NCBI RefSeq assembly: GCF_900129585.1
Contig: NZ_FQWF01000009.1
Location: 1-64,000, forward strand
Source of the DNA: Flavobacterium micromati
GTDB taxonomy: Bacteria; Bacteroidota; Bacteroidia; Flavobacteriales; Flavobacteriaceae
DNA length: 64,000 nucleotides
Direction of reading: 5' to 3'
Below the pieces are notes generated by a model, which did not search any database, was not told the DNA's origin, and worked only from the letters and a program-made list of their open reading frames with translations. The translations under genes were made by a program, and so were the position numbers. Shown in pieces: positions 34,905-44,690 of this stretch. The first letter of the stretch is position 1. Each line of letters opens with the position of its first letter.

Positions 34905-36117
34905 GAAGTTTTTTTTAAATATCGGGCTTTTGGTGATTTTAAAAATGTTTTTAAAGTTGCAATTATCGTTTATTTATATTGAAAAGGAATTAAATTTATG
35001 GATATGAAACAAGGTCAAAGCTTAAATTCAAATTGTAATCAATACACTTTGAAAAAGGATATGCAGTCAATTTGTAAATTTTTACTTTACATTTTGAAAC
35101 GAATTAGTTAACATTTACTTTATCAAAATAATTTTTAAAATCGTAAAAAGAGTTCACTTCGATATAAAGGCACAACGGGAGTTGCTATATAGAAACATCG
35201 GCAAGCAACAATTCGAAATTTTTATTGATGAATATCAGTAAGCACTGGGCGCAATTATAAAAGATAATCGAAGGGTGACTACAAATTTGTTTTTTAACAT
35301 TAAAGGAAACTAGATTTTGAAGTAGTCTTTTTAGAAAGTGTCCCAATTTTTCGTGGCATAAAGCAATTGAAAAAAGACGAAAACTACAAATCAGATTTTT
35401 CAAAATTTCTAAGAGTAACATTTAAGCCACTACTTACTAGCAATTGATTGGCAATTGATGAAAATGTTAATCATAAAAAGAATACGAGAATATGGAAATC
35501 AGAGAGAACTCGCAGAAATAACTCGCAGAAATAACTCGCTTTTGTGGGGAAAATGAAGTTGATGAAATCTTCTCTAGAATTAAACTGTGATAAAAGAATT
35601 ACATTAGAAAATTGCCCACACTGTTTAGCCCAGATTGAAGTGGAAATCCCGGAGTAAAAAAAGTAAAAGTTTCCTGTTTTAGAAAAGCGACTAACGGAAG
35701 CTCTTTCTAGGACTTTAAAACTTTACTTTTTTTTGCGAGGACTTGTAACGGAAAGCTGGAACTAAGCTCCAAAAGAGAGAATTGGCCAAGAAAATAGCTC
35801 TAAATGATTTCAGAATTTTGATTAATGATTTATGATTTCAGATTTACGTCATAACATTCATCGCGTTTAATTCTAAAAGCCATAATTCTGTTTTGAAATT
35901 AGTAATGATTAATGATAAACCATATACTTAAATTTTTGATTACCATCGCGCTAGCTCTTAGGGATTGATTTCAGTTTTTTTTGGTAAATAAACACAGGAT
36001 CTTAATGATTTACTATTGCCATTTGATTGCAACATCCGAAATCATTGTTCCGAAATCATCAATCTAAAATCAGCACTCTTCGATCCCTTAAATTTTTTTA
36101 ATTCTTAATCTGACATC
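34905..36117. other. Large gene-free region upstream of miaB
   Basis: These 1.2 kb have no frame I can accept. A 78-codon minus-strand frame at 35185-35421 has no recognisable content. Positions 35505-35540 hold a 13-base tandem (AACTCGCAGAAAT, about 2.5 copies). A family 1 interspersed repeat lies at 35637-35770. Around 35810-35950 the sequence is a low-complexity mix of GATTTATGATTTC-like words that also occur at 11950-12030 and 62550-62640. Confidence 0.5.
35637..35770 (+). repeat. Interspersed repeat family 1, copy B
   Basis: Begins AGCCCAGATTGAAGTGGAAATCC and ends TTGTAACGGAAAGCTGGA followed by CTAAGCTCC. Between them GTAAAGTTTTA-like and complementary segments can form a long arm. Ends match copies at 16066-16221 and 60724-60802. 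Confidence 0.75.
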
Positions 36118-36149
36118 TTGTCATATTTATTTGAATTCGCTTATCTTTG
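36118..36149 (+). promoter_or_regulatory. Promoter of miaB and downstream genes
   Basis: TTG (36118-36120), 21 bases, TATCTTTG (36142-36149), 17 bases before the ATG at 36166. This also argues against the longer frame starting at 36118. Confidence 0.8.
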
Positions 36150-36165
36150 CATTTTAAATTACGTA

Positions 36166-37611
36166 ATGGAAAAGATTATTGAAGAGAGCAAACAAGGCGA
36201 AAGTCTAGTTTTAGAACATAAACCAGAGAATACTAAAAAGCTTTTTATTGAAAGTTACGGCTGTGCGATGAATTTTTCGGATAGCGAAATTGTGGCTGCT
36301 ATATTATCTAGCAATGGTTATAATACAACAAAAACACTTGAAGAGGCCGACTTGGTTTTAGTAAATACATGTTCGATTCGGGACAAAGCAGAGCAAACAA
36401 TTCGCAAGCGATTAGAGAAATACAATGCGGTAAAACGCATTAATCCAAAGATGAAAGTGGGCGTTTTAGGTTGTATGGCTGAACGTTTGAAGGAAAAATT
36501 TCTAGATGAGGAAAAAATTGTTGACCTTGTTGTAGGTCCTGATGCTTATAAAGATTTACCTAATTTACTTAGTGAAGTCGAAGAAGGTCGTGATGCGATA
36601 AATGTGATTTTGTCAAAAGACGAAACCTACGGAGACATATCTCCTGTACGATTGATGAGTAATGGAATCACGGCTTTAGTTTCCATTACGCGTGGTTGTG
36701 ATAATATGTGTACATTTTGCGTGGTGCCTTTTACACGGGGACGCGAACGCAGTAGAGAACCTCAAAGTATCATGAAGGAAATTCAGGATTTGTGGGACAA
36801 AGGTTTTAAGGAAATTACGTTACTAGGTCAAAACGTCGATAGCTATTTGTGGTATGGTGGCGGTTTAAAAAAAGATTTTATCAATGCGAGTGAAATGCAA
36901 AAAGCTACAGTAGTAGACTTTGATCAATTACTTGAAATGGTAGCTGTAGGTTTTCCAAAAATGAGAATTCGTTTTTCGACTTCGAATCCACAGGATATGC
37001 ACGAAAGTATTTTGCACGTGATCGCTAAGTATCCTAATATTTGCAAACACATTCACTTGCCAGTTCAATCAGGAAGCAATAGAATTTTGAAGGAGATGAA
37101 TCGTTTGCACACGCGGGAAGAATATATGGCTTTGATTGATAAAATAAGAAGTATTATTCCGAATTGTTCTATTTCTCAAGATATGATTTGTGGTTTTCCA
37201 ACAGAATCGGAACAAGATCATCAAGATACGCTGAGTTTGATGGAGTATGTAAAATATAATTTTGGATATATGTATTCTTACTCCGAACGCCCAGGAACAT
37301 TGGCAGGCAGAAAAATGGAGGATGATGTGCCAGAGGAAACAAAAGCAAGAAGATTACAAGAAGTTGTCGATTTGCAACAAAAACATGCTTGGTTGCGCTC
37401 AGAGGAATTCATTGGTAAAACGGTAGAAGTTTTAGTGGAGAAGATTTCAAAAAAATCTACTGAAGAATTTTCAGGTAGAAATTCACAAAGCATTACCGTT
37501 GTTTTTCCAAAAGAGAATTATAGAATTGGGGAATTTGTAAATGTGAAAATTACGAGTTGCACTAGCGGAACTTTAAAAGGGGAAGCGGTGGGGTTATCGG
37601 ATATGAATTAA
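36166..37611 (+). CDS. miaB: tRNA-2-methylthio-N6-dimethylallyladenosine synthase
   Basis: The 481-residue radical-SAM methylthiotransferase modifies A37 of tRNAs that read UNN codons. The N-terminal UPF0004 domain has the first cluster cysteines (ESYGCAMNFSD, LVNTCSIRD, LGCMAERL). The radical-SAM cluster is RGCDNMCTFCVVPFTRGRERS (CxxxCxxC, about residue 180), followed by the QNVDSY motif. A C-terminal TRAM domain (about 408-475) binds RNA. The ATG at 36166 is supported by the promoter just upstream. It heads a same-strand run into the sigma-54-type activator, lptE and secG. Confidence 0.97.
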   Translation: MEKIIEESKQGESLVLEHKPENTKKLFIESYGCAMNFSDSEIVAAILSSNGYNTTKTLEEADLVLVNTCSIRDKAEQTIRKRLEKYNAVKRINPKMKVGVLGCMAERLKEKFLDEEKIVDLVVGPDAYKDLPNLLSEVEEGRDAINVILSKDETYGDISPVRLMSNGITALVSITRGCDNMCTFCVVPFTRGRERSREPQSIMKEIQDLWDKGFKEITLLGQNVDSYLWYGGGLKKDFINASEMQKATVVDFDQLLEMVAVGFPKMRIRFSTSNPQDMHESILHVIAKYPNICKHIHLPVQSGSNRILKEMNRLHTREEYMALIDKIRSIIPNCSISQDMICGFPTESEQDHQDTLSLMEYVKYNFGYMYSYSERPGTLAGRKMEDDVPEETKARRLQEVVDLQQKHAWLRSEEFIGKTVEVLVEKISKKSTEEFSGRNSQSITVVFPKENYRIGEFVNVKITSCTSGTLKGEAVGLSDMN

Positions 37612-37618
37612 AAAATCT

Positions 37619-37641
37619 AACCACAAATTACACAAATTTCC
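37619..37641. repeat. Left inverted repeat flanking the GxxExxY gene
   Basis: AACCACAAATTACACAAATTTCC; the complement of 38072-38094 matches 20 of 23 bases. It lies 8 bases after the miaB stop. Confidence 0.8.
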
Positions 37642-37668
37642 GCAAATGCTTTCTTAAAAGAATTGAAT

Positions 37669-38058
37669 ATGAGCGACACAAATGAATATTACTACAAGAA
37701 AAACGAAAACTATGAAATAGTAGGTCTTTGTATGGAAGTACATAGAATACTTGGTCCAGGCTTGTTAGAAATTGTATATAAAGATGCTTTAGAAATAGAG
37801 TTTAAAAACAACAATATCCCTTACAAAAGAGAAAAAGAATATAATGTAGAATACAAAGGAATTATTCTACCTCATAAATTTTATGCTGATTTTGTCGTTT
37901 ATGATGATATAATACTGGAAGTAAAATCAGTAAAAGAAATTAGTAACGATCATCTTGCGCAAACCTTAAATTATATGAAGTTAGCATATACTCCAATTGG
38001 AATAATTGCAAACTTCCAAAACAAATCTTTAGTTCACAAAAGACTAATAAACACCTAA
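37669..38058 (+). CDS. GxxExxY protein (PD-(D/E)XK-like fold)
   Basis: From ATG 37669 the 129-residue protein shows the family features: VHRILGPGLLEIVYKDALEIEF (the GxxExxY motif is GPGLLEIVY-like), YKGIILPHKFYADFVVYDDIILEVKSV (the D and ExK of a PD-(D/E)XK-like core) and QTLNYMKLAYTPIGIIANF. The biochemical role is unknown. The gene with its flanking inverted repeats interrupts an otherwise conserved-looking run from miaB to the sigma-54-type activator, so it appears to have been inserted as a unit. A TTG two codons upstream is an alternative start. Confidence 0.9.
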   Translation: MSDTNEYYYKKNENYEIVGLCMEVHRILGPGLLEIVYKDALEIEFKNNNIPYKREKEYNVEYKGIILPHKFYADFVVYDDIILEVKSVKEISNDHLAQTLNYMKLAYTPIGIIANFQNKSLVHKRLINT

Positions 38059-38071
38059 AAATATACTTTGT

Positions 38072-38094
38072 GAAAATTTGTGGAATTTGTGGTT
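38072..38094. repeat. Right inverted repeat flanking the GxxExxY gene
   Basis: GAAAATTTGTGGAATTTGTGGTT; complement of the left repeat with three mismatches, 14 bases after the GxxExxY stop. Confidence 0.8.
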
Positions 38095-38152
38095 GAAGAA
38101 ATTAATAATGAGTTTGCTTTGCTTTATGCCTCGCAACTCCTCGCAATAACAT

Positions 38153-39409
38153 ATGGAAACAGTTCAAAATATAAAACAACGCTTTGAGATTATTGGGAAT
38201 GACCAGAAGCTTAATCGTGCGATAGAAAAAGCCATCCAGGTTGCTCCTACTGATATTACAGTGCTAGTTGCAGGAGAAAGTGGTGTGGGAAAAGAAAATA
38301 TTCCTAAAATTATTCATTCTCTTTCGCACAGAAAACATGGAAAATACATTGCCGTAAACTGCGGTGCAATTCCTGAAGGAACTATTGACAGTGAACTTTT
38401 TGGACATGAGAAAGGAGCTTTTACTGGTGCAACAAATACCCGTGAAGGCTATTTTGAAGTGGCCGATGGAGGAACTATTTTCTTAGATGAAGTAGGAGAA
38501 TTACCGCTTACAACACAAGTGCGTTTACTTCGAGTTCTTGAAAACGGAGAATTCATTAAAGTGGGTTCGTCTCAAGTTCAAAAAACAAACGTGCGCATTG
38601 TAGCTGCTACAAATGTGAATTTATTTGATGCTATCGAAAAAGGAAAATTCCGTGAGGATTTATATTATCGACTAAGCACAGTTGATATTGCTTTGCCACC
38701 ATTAAGAGATCGAAAAGAAGATATTCATTTGCTGTTTAGAAAATTTGTTGCTGATTTTGCTCACAAATATAAAATGCCCCCATTAAAATTAGACGAAAGT
38801 GCCATTCCTTTATTGCAAAAATTTCGTTGGAGTGGTAATATTCGACAATTGCGAAATGTAGCTGAGCAAATCTCTGTTTTAGAAATTAATAGAGATATCT
38901 CAGCGGCCACCCTACAATCGTATTTGCCAGAGCAAGGCAGTACTTTGCCTTCTGTAATCAAGAATAAAAAAAGCGAAAGCGATTTTAGCACCGAAAGAGA
39001 AATTTTATATAAAGTTCTCTTTGATATGAAAAGTGATTTAAATGATTTGAAAAAACTTACATTGGAACTCATACAAAATGGAAGTTCTAAAGTGCAGGAA
39101 ACGAATCAAAATTTGATTAAAAAAATATATGGTTCTAAAGAAATTGATAGTGAGATTGATTTTGAAGAAGAGCCAAGGGGAACATTAATTGCATCGCAAA
39201 ACAATGATAATGATTACCAAGAGAACGATGATAATTATCTTTTTGCAGAGACAATAGAGGAAGAAGAAACTTTGAGATTAGAACAAAAAGAAATTGAGAT
39301 GATTAAAAAATCATTAGAAAAAAACAAAGGAAAACGAAAAGCGGCAGCAGATGAATTAGGTATTTCGGAACGGACTTTATACCGAAAAATAAAACAATTT
39401 GACTTGTAA
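38153..39409 (+). CDS. Sigma-54-type AAA+ transcriptional activator without receiver domain
   Basis: The 418-residue protein has a central AAA+ domain (about residues 12-240) with Walker A VAGESGVGKE, the GAFTGA loop that contacts sigma-54 (HEKGAFTGATN), Walker B GTIFLDEVGELP and the arginine-finger region REDLYYRLS. An acidic linker follows, then a Fis-type HTH at the C-terminus (KRKAAADELGISERTLYRKIKQF). It has no N-terminal receiver or sensor domain, so control must come from expression or a partner. It precedes lptE, so envelope-related targets are possible, but no operator was identified. Confidence 0.93.
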   Translation: METVQNIKQRFEIIGNDQKLNRAIEKAIQVAPTDITVLVAGESGVGKENIPKIIHSLSHRKHGKYIAVNCGAIPEGTIDSELFGHEKGAFTGATNTREGYFEVADGGTIFLDEVGELPLTTQVRLLRVLENGEFIKVGSSQVQKTNVRIVAATNVNLFDAIEKGKFREDLYYRLSTVDIALPPLRDRKEDIHLLFRKFVADFAHKYKMPPLKLDESAIPLLQKFRWSGNIRQLRNVAEQISVLEINRDISAATLQSYLPEQGSTLPSVIKNKKSESDFSTEREILYKVLFDMKSDLNDLKKLTLELIQNGSSKVQETNQNLIKKIYGSKEIDSEIDFEEEPRGTLIASQNNDNDYQENDDNYLFAETIEEEETLRLEQKEIEMIKKSLEKNKGKRKAAADELGISERTLYRKIKQFDL

Positions 39410-39472
39410 GATCAAGTAAATATTTTAATGAATAATCATCTTTAAAATTATAAAAAAACGCACATAAAATTC

Positions 39473-39976
39473 ATGAAAAAAATATACTTATTGAGTTTAA
39501 TAATACTACTCTTCACTATAAATAGCTGTTCCGTTTATAACTTTACAGGAACTGGCAAAATCGACGCAGAAACATTTCAAGTTGGTTTTTTTCAAAATAA
39601 CGCTGAATTAATTGAACCTGGAATTGATAGAACTTTTACTCTTGAACTTCAAGATTTGATTCAAAATCAAACTAATTTAAATTTAGTCCTCAACGGTGCT
39701 GATTTGTCGTATGAGGGAGAGATAACAGATTTTAGAGTAACCCCAATGACTGCAACGGCAGATCAAAGAGCAGCTCAAAACCGACTAACAATTAGAATAA
39801 ATGTTCGTTTTACTAATAAGAAAAAGGAGACCGATGATTTTGAAAAGTCATTTTCATTCTTTTTTGATTATCCCGCAGATCAACAGCTTACAGGGGCAAC
39901 CCTAAGCGCTGCCTTGAAAGAAATATTTGAAAGAATAACACAAGATATATTTAATGAATCATTGGCTAAATGGTAA
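39473..39976 (+). CDS. lptE: LPS-assembly lipoprotein LptE
   Basis: The 167-residue lipoprotein has a signal ending FTINSC (cysteine at residue 19). The mature part has the LptE fold pattern: YNFTGTGKIDAETFQVGFFQN, FTLELQDLIQNQTNLNLV and YEGEITDFRVTPMTA, ending with AALKEIFERITQDIFNESLAKW. LptE plugs LptD in the outer membrane to insert LPS. It lies 64 bases after the activator gene on the same strand and before a helical-repeat gene and secG. Confidence 0.9.
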   Translation: MKKIYLLSLIILLFTINSCSVYNFTGTGKIDAETFQVGFFQNNAELIEPGIDRTFTLELQDLIQNQTNLNLVLNGADLSYEGEITDFRVTPMTATADQRAAQNRLTIRINVRFTNKKKETDDFEKSFSFFFDYPADQQLTGATLSAALKEIFERITQDIFNESLAKW

Positions 39977-40064
39977 ATGAAAAAATTTTCAATTAACCGT
40001 TTTAGTGTAAAATAACCGACATTAAAAATTGAATACTGCTTACTAAATTCTCAATACTTTAAAA

Positions 40065-40919
40065 ATGAATATTACTGACTATATTTATTTAATTAACAAA
40101 CCAGATGTGATCCACCAAGAAAAGCAAACTGAAGCTTTGGAAAAAGTGATGGATGAATTTCCATATTTTCAAAGTGCAAGAGCAATACAATTAAAAGGTC
40201 TTTACAACCAAAATAGTTTTAAGTACAATACTGCTTTAAAAATTACGGCAGCTCACTCCACGGATCGATCTGTTTTATTTGATTTTATCACATCAGATAC
40301 CTTTACTTCTATCGATAAACTTTTATATGAAAGAAAAAATGAAGCTACCCTTGAAATTGAAGTGAAGGATAGCATCATTTTAGGTGATGAAATAATACCA
40401 GAAATTAAATTAACCAAATTAGAACAATCAATTCTGACTTCTATTAAAGAATCTACAGTTATCGAAACTGAAAATTCACCAAAAACAATTGAAGAAAAAC
40501 TATATATTGGTAAGCCGTTAGATTTTTCGAAAAGGGAACAACATTCGTTTCAAGAGTGGCTTCAACTTTCACGTTCGCAACCTATAGAAAGAGCAAAACT
40601 TCCCATAAATGATGAGCCTCTAGCTGTAATAGACGAAGAAAAAAGAAAAAAAACGGAGTTGATAGATAAGTTTATTGAAACTAGTCCAAAAATCTCTGCA
40701 GTAAAACATGGAACTCCTTCTTCCGTAAGCTTTGACATCAATGCAAACGACAATTCTCATTTGATGACAGAAACTTTGGCTCGAGTTTACTTAGAGCAAA
40801 AAAAATATCAAAAAGCGATTCAAGCTTATGAAATATTAATTTTGAAATATCCAGAAAAAAGTAGTTTCTTTGCAGAGCGTATATCGGATATTAAGATTTT
40901 ACAACATAACAATAATTAA
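40065..40919 (+). CDS. Helical (TPR-like) protein of unknown function
   Basis: The 284-residue protein has no signal peptide. The C-terminal part contains a TPR-like helix pair, LMTETLARVYLEQKKYQKAIQAYEIL followed by KYPEKSSFFAERISDI. The N-terminal segment IHQEKQTEALEKVMDEFPYFQSARAIQLKGLYNQ is also helical. The middle is acidic and probably flexible. It ends 3 bases before the secG start codon, which suggests a shared transcript and perhaps coupled translation. It may be a scaffold for envelope or secretion proteins; that is inference from position. Confidence 0.75.
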   Translation: MNITDYIYLINKPDVIHQEKQTEALEKVMDEFPYFQSARAIQLKGLYNQNSFKYNTALKITAAHSTDRSVLFDFITSDTFTSIDKLLYERKNEATLEIEVKDSIILGDEIIPEIKLTKLEQSILTSIKESTVIETENSPKTIEEKLYIGKPLDFSKREQHSFQEWLQLSRSQPIERAKLPINDEPLAVIDEEKRKKTELIDKFIETSPKISAVKHGTPSSVSFDINANDNSHLMTETLARVYLEQKKYQKAIQAYEILILKYPEKSSFFAERISDIKILQHNNN

Positions 40920-40922
40920 ACA

Positions 40923-41252
40923 ATGAGCACATTTTCAATTTTTTTAGTTTTAATAACTATAGTTTGTTTTTTATTAATAGTGGTTATTATGGTTCAAAAC
41001 CCTAAAGGTGGTGGACTATCCTCTACTTTAGGTGGCTCCCAAATGCTAGGTGGAGTTCAGAAAACAACTGATTTTCTAGACAAGAGTACTTGGATGCTTG
41101 CAACAATATTAATTGCGCTGATATTACTTTCGAGCTTAAGTTTTACTGGATCTCTAAGTGATACCGATTCAAAATTAATTGACAATACAACTACCACCGC
41201 GCCGTTAGCGCCAGTTCAAAATACGCCAGCTGTACCTACTCCAGCAAAATAA
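40923..41252 (+). CDS. secG: Preprotein translocase subunit SecG
   Basis: The 109-residue protein has two membrane helices (about residues 4-22 and 57-76) joined by the conserved QNPKGGGLSSTLGGSQMLGG loop, which identifies SecG of the SecYEG channel. A proline- and threonine-rich tail follows. It closes the miaB-to-secG run and is followed by a perfect terminator. Confidence 0.94.
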   Translation: MSTFSIFLVLITIVCFLLIVVIMVQNPKGGGLSSTLGGSQMLGGVQKTTDFLDKSTWMLATILIALILLSSLSFTGSLSDTDSKLIDNTTTTAPLAPVQNTPAVPTPAK

Positions 41253-41270
41253 ATATAAATTACAATTTTA

Positions 41271-41305
41271 AAAAATGCCAGCTTGTCAAAGCTGGCATTT
41301 TTTTT
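41271..41305 (+). terminator. Terminator after secG
   Basis: AAATGCCAGCTT, loop GTC, AAAGCTGGCATTT, then eight T residues. Confidence 0.95.
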
Positions 41306-41391
41306 AAGAAAATGTGGCAGTAATAGTAGGGTGGCATAATTTCTGAAATTCAGTTAGTACTTATAAAAATAATTTAATTAAACATAAAATC

Positions 41392-41667
41392 ATGGCTTTA
41401 AACATCAAACCACTTTCAGACAGAGTTCTTATTGAACCAATTGCTGCTGAAACCAAAACGGCCTCAGGAATTTTTATTCCAGACACAGCTAAAGAAAAAC
41501 CACAAAAAGGAACTGTAGTTGCAGTTGGAAACGGCACAAAAGAGCACACCATGACTGTAAAAATAGGAGATTCAGTACTTTACGGTAAATACGCTGGAAC
41601 AGAATTGAAATTAGAGGGAAAGGATTATTTGATAATGAGAGAAGATGATATTCTTGCGATAATCTAA
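41392..41667 (+). CDS. groES: Co-chaperonin GroES
   Basis: The 91-residue protein caps GroEL. The family start [12 protein letters not shown], the mobile-loop region [18 protein letters not shown] and [10 protein letters not shown] are intact, and the end [13 protein letters not shown] is typical. It is 71 bases upstream of groEL on the same strand. No CIRCE-type inverted repeat is visible between the secG terminator and the start codon. Confidence 0.97.
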   Translation: MALNIKPLSDRVLIEPIAAETKTASGIFIPDTAKEKPQKGTVVAVGNGTKEHTMTVKIGDSVLYGKYAGTELKLEGKDYLIMREDDILAII

Positions 41668-41699
41668 ATCCTCGTTACCCCCGAATGGGGAATTATTAA

Positions 41700-43367
<1,668 letters not shown>

Positions 43368-43379
43368 TATTGATAACTG

Positions 43380-43412
43380 ATCTCCCAAAATTATTTGGGA
43401 GATTTGTTTTTA
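43380..43412 (+). terminator. Terminator after groEL
   Basis: ATCTCCCAAA, loop ATTA, TTTGGGAGAT, then TTGTTTTT. Confidence 0.85.
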
Positions 43413-43450
43413 CTCTTTAATCTGTAGTAATAAAATATTGCATTCCAAAT

Positions 43451-43489
43451 AAAAAAAACCGTCATATTTTGAATATGACGGTTTTTTTA
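43451..43489. terminator. Bidirectional terminator between groEL and the DedA gene
   Basis: AAACCGTCATATT, loop TTG, AATATGACGGTTT with eight A residues before and seven T after, between converging genes. Confidence 0.92.
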
Positions 43490-43503
43490 TGGATTTATTT
43501 TTT

Positions 43504-44184
43504 CTACTCTTGCTCTTTAGTTTTTTTGCTAAATTTATAAATTACAGGAAGTATTGTAAGGGCTACCAAAGTCAATACTATAAGTTCAATGTGCTCTTTT
43601 AAATCTATTTGGTAACTATTTAGTAAAAAACCGTAAAGATAATGTCCGGCAAAAATTAAAGTATAAGACCAGATAAAGGAACTTAATATGTTATAAAACA
43701 TAAATCTCTTTTTATCCATAGAAACAATTCCTGCAACTATGGGTGCAAAAGTTCTAAATATGGGAAGAAATCTAGCAAAAATTATTGCTTTTCCTCCATA
43801 TTTTTCAAAAAAATCTTTTGATTGAACCAAATATTTTCTTTTAAACCAAAAACTATCTTTCTTGTTATATAGGTAATAACCACTTTTTGAGCCGAACCAA
43901 TATCCAACTATATTACCCAAAGTACCTGATACAGCAACTAACAAAGCCAAAAGAAAGACGTTTAAAAAATCATTATCAATAACCAAAATATTTTCTATTA
44001 ATTCCCGACTGTAAATTCCAGCTAAAAACAATAAACTATCTCCCGGTAAAAAGAAACCGGCGAAGAGACCAGTTTCTGCAAATACAATAAATAAAACGAT
44101 GTAAATTCCTAATTTTATTCCATTAATATCAAAATGGATGTAAAAAAGAGGATCTATTAAATTTTTCCAATCAAAACTGTTCAT
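43504..44184 (-). CDS. DedA family membrane protein
   Basis: The 226-residue inner-membrane protein has several membrane segments and the DedA/VTT signatures: FAETGLFAGFFLPGDSLLFLAG (about residues 35-56) and FARFLPIFRTFAPIVAGIVSM (about 137-157) with the conserved arginines. DedA proteins are implicated in recycling lipid carriers such as undecaprenyl phosphate and in proton-motive-force balance. It is monocistronic and converges on groEL. Confidence 0.93.
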   Translation of the reverse strand: MNSFDWKNLIDPLFYIHFDINGIKLGIYIVLFIVFAETGLFAGFFLPGDSLLFLAGIYSRELIENILVIDNDFLNVFLLALLVAVSGTLGNIVGYWFGSKSGYYLYNKKDSFWFKRKYLVQSKDFFEKYGGKAIIFARFLPIFRTFAPIVAGIVSMDKKRFMFYNILSSFIWSYTLIFAGHYLYGFLLNSYQIDLKEHIELIVLTLVALTILPVIYKFSKKTKEQE

Positions 44185-44323
44185 TCTTTATGATTTTTAT
44201 GCTAAAATTATTTGCGTGTGAAAGTACTGAAAAAAAACATAAACAGCTATATATTGGATCTTTTTACAGTTTAATTAACTATTATTTTATCGATAAAATA
44301 AGTACTTCACCTGTCATTAATTA

Positions 44324-44665
44324 TTAATTTCTTTCATACAAACAACAGTGATGTAAATTATTATAATCTTCGGCTGTCGCTTTTACCTCATCAGTATCGT
44401 GTCCTACTTTTGCGATTGCCTTTTTTACCAATAAAGTAGACGTCTTTTCTTCGTTAATAATTAGGTTTAACTGATGCGTTTCTAAATTCCACGAGGCCGA
44501 CTTTACTCCAGCAACTGAATAAGCCGCTTTTTGAATTCTTTTTTGACATTGTTCACAATTACCATTTACGATAGTAACATATTTGGCATTTTTATTCTTT
44601 TTTTCTTGCGCTTGAACTGAAAATCCTGTAAAAATGACTACGATTATTAAAATTATATTTTTCAT
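44324..44665 (-). CDS. Exported heavy-metal-associated (HMA) domain protein
   Basis: The 113-residue product has a signal peptide (MKNIILIIVVIFTGFSVQAQ) and one HMA domain. The metal-binding CxxC is in NGNCEQCQKRIQKAA (about residue 36), followed by VAGVKSASWNLETHQL. The C-terminus adds a possible second site, NNLHHCCLYER. It is the last of three same-strand genes (HYC_CC_PP protein, TonB-dependent receptor, this gene), which together suggest periplasmic handling of a metal such as copper. The metal itself is inferred. Confidence 0.88.
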   Translation of the reverse strand: MKNIILIIVVIFTGFSVQAQEKKNKNAKYVTIVNGNCEQCQKRIQKAAYSVAGVKSASWNLETHQLNLIINEEKTSTLLVKKAIAKVGHDTDEVKATAEDYNNLHHCCLYERN

Positions 44666-44690
44666 GTTTCCTCTTTCTTTTTTAAATTGA

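Noticed and set aside
35185..35421. 78-codon minus-strand reading frame upstream of miaB
   Set aside because: No start context, no recognised motif and no neighbouring support; surrounding sequence looks like decayed non-coding DNA.
41306..41391. CIRCE-type operator before groES
   Set aside because: I looked for a TTAGCACTC-9-GAGTGCTAA-like inverted repeat and did not see one.
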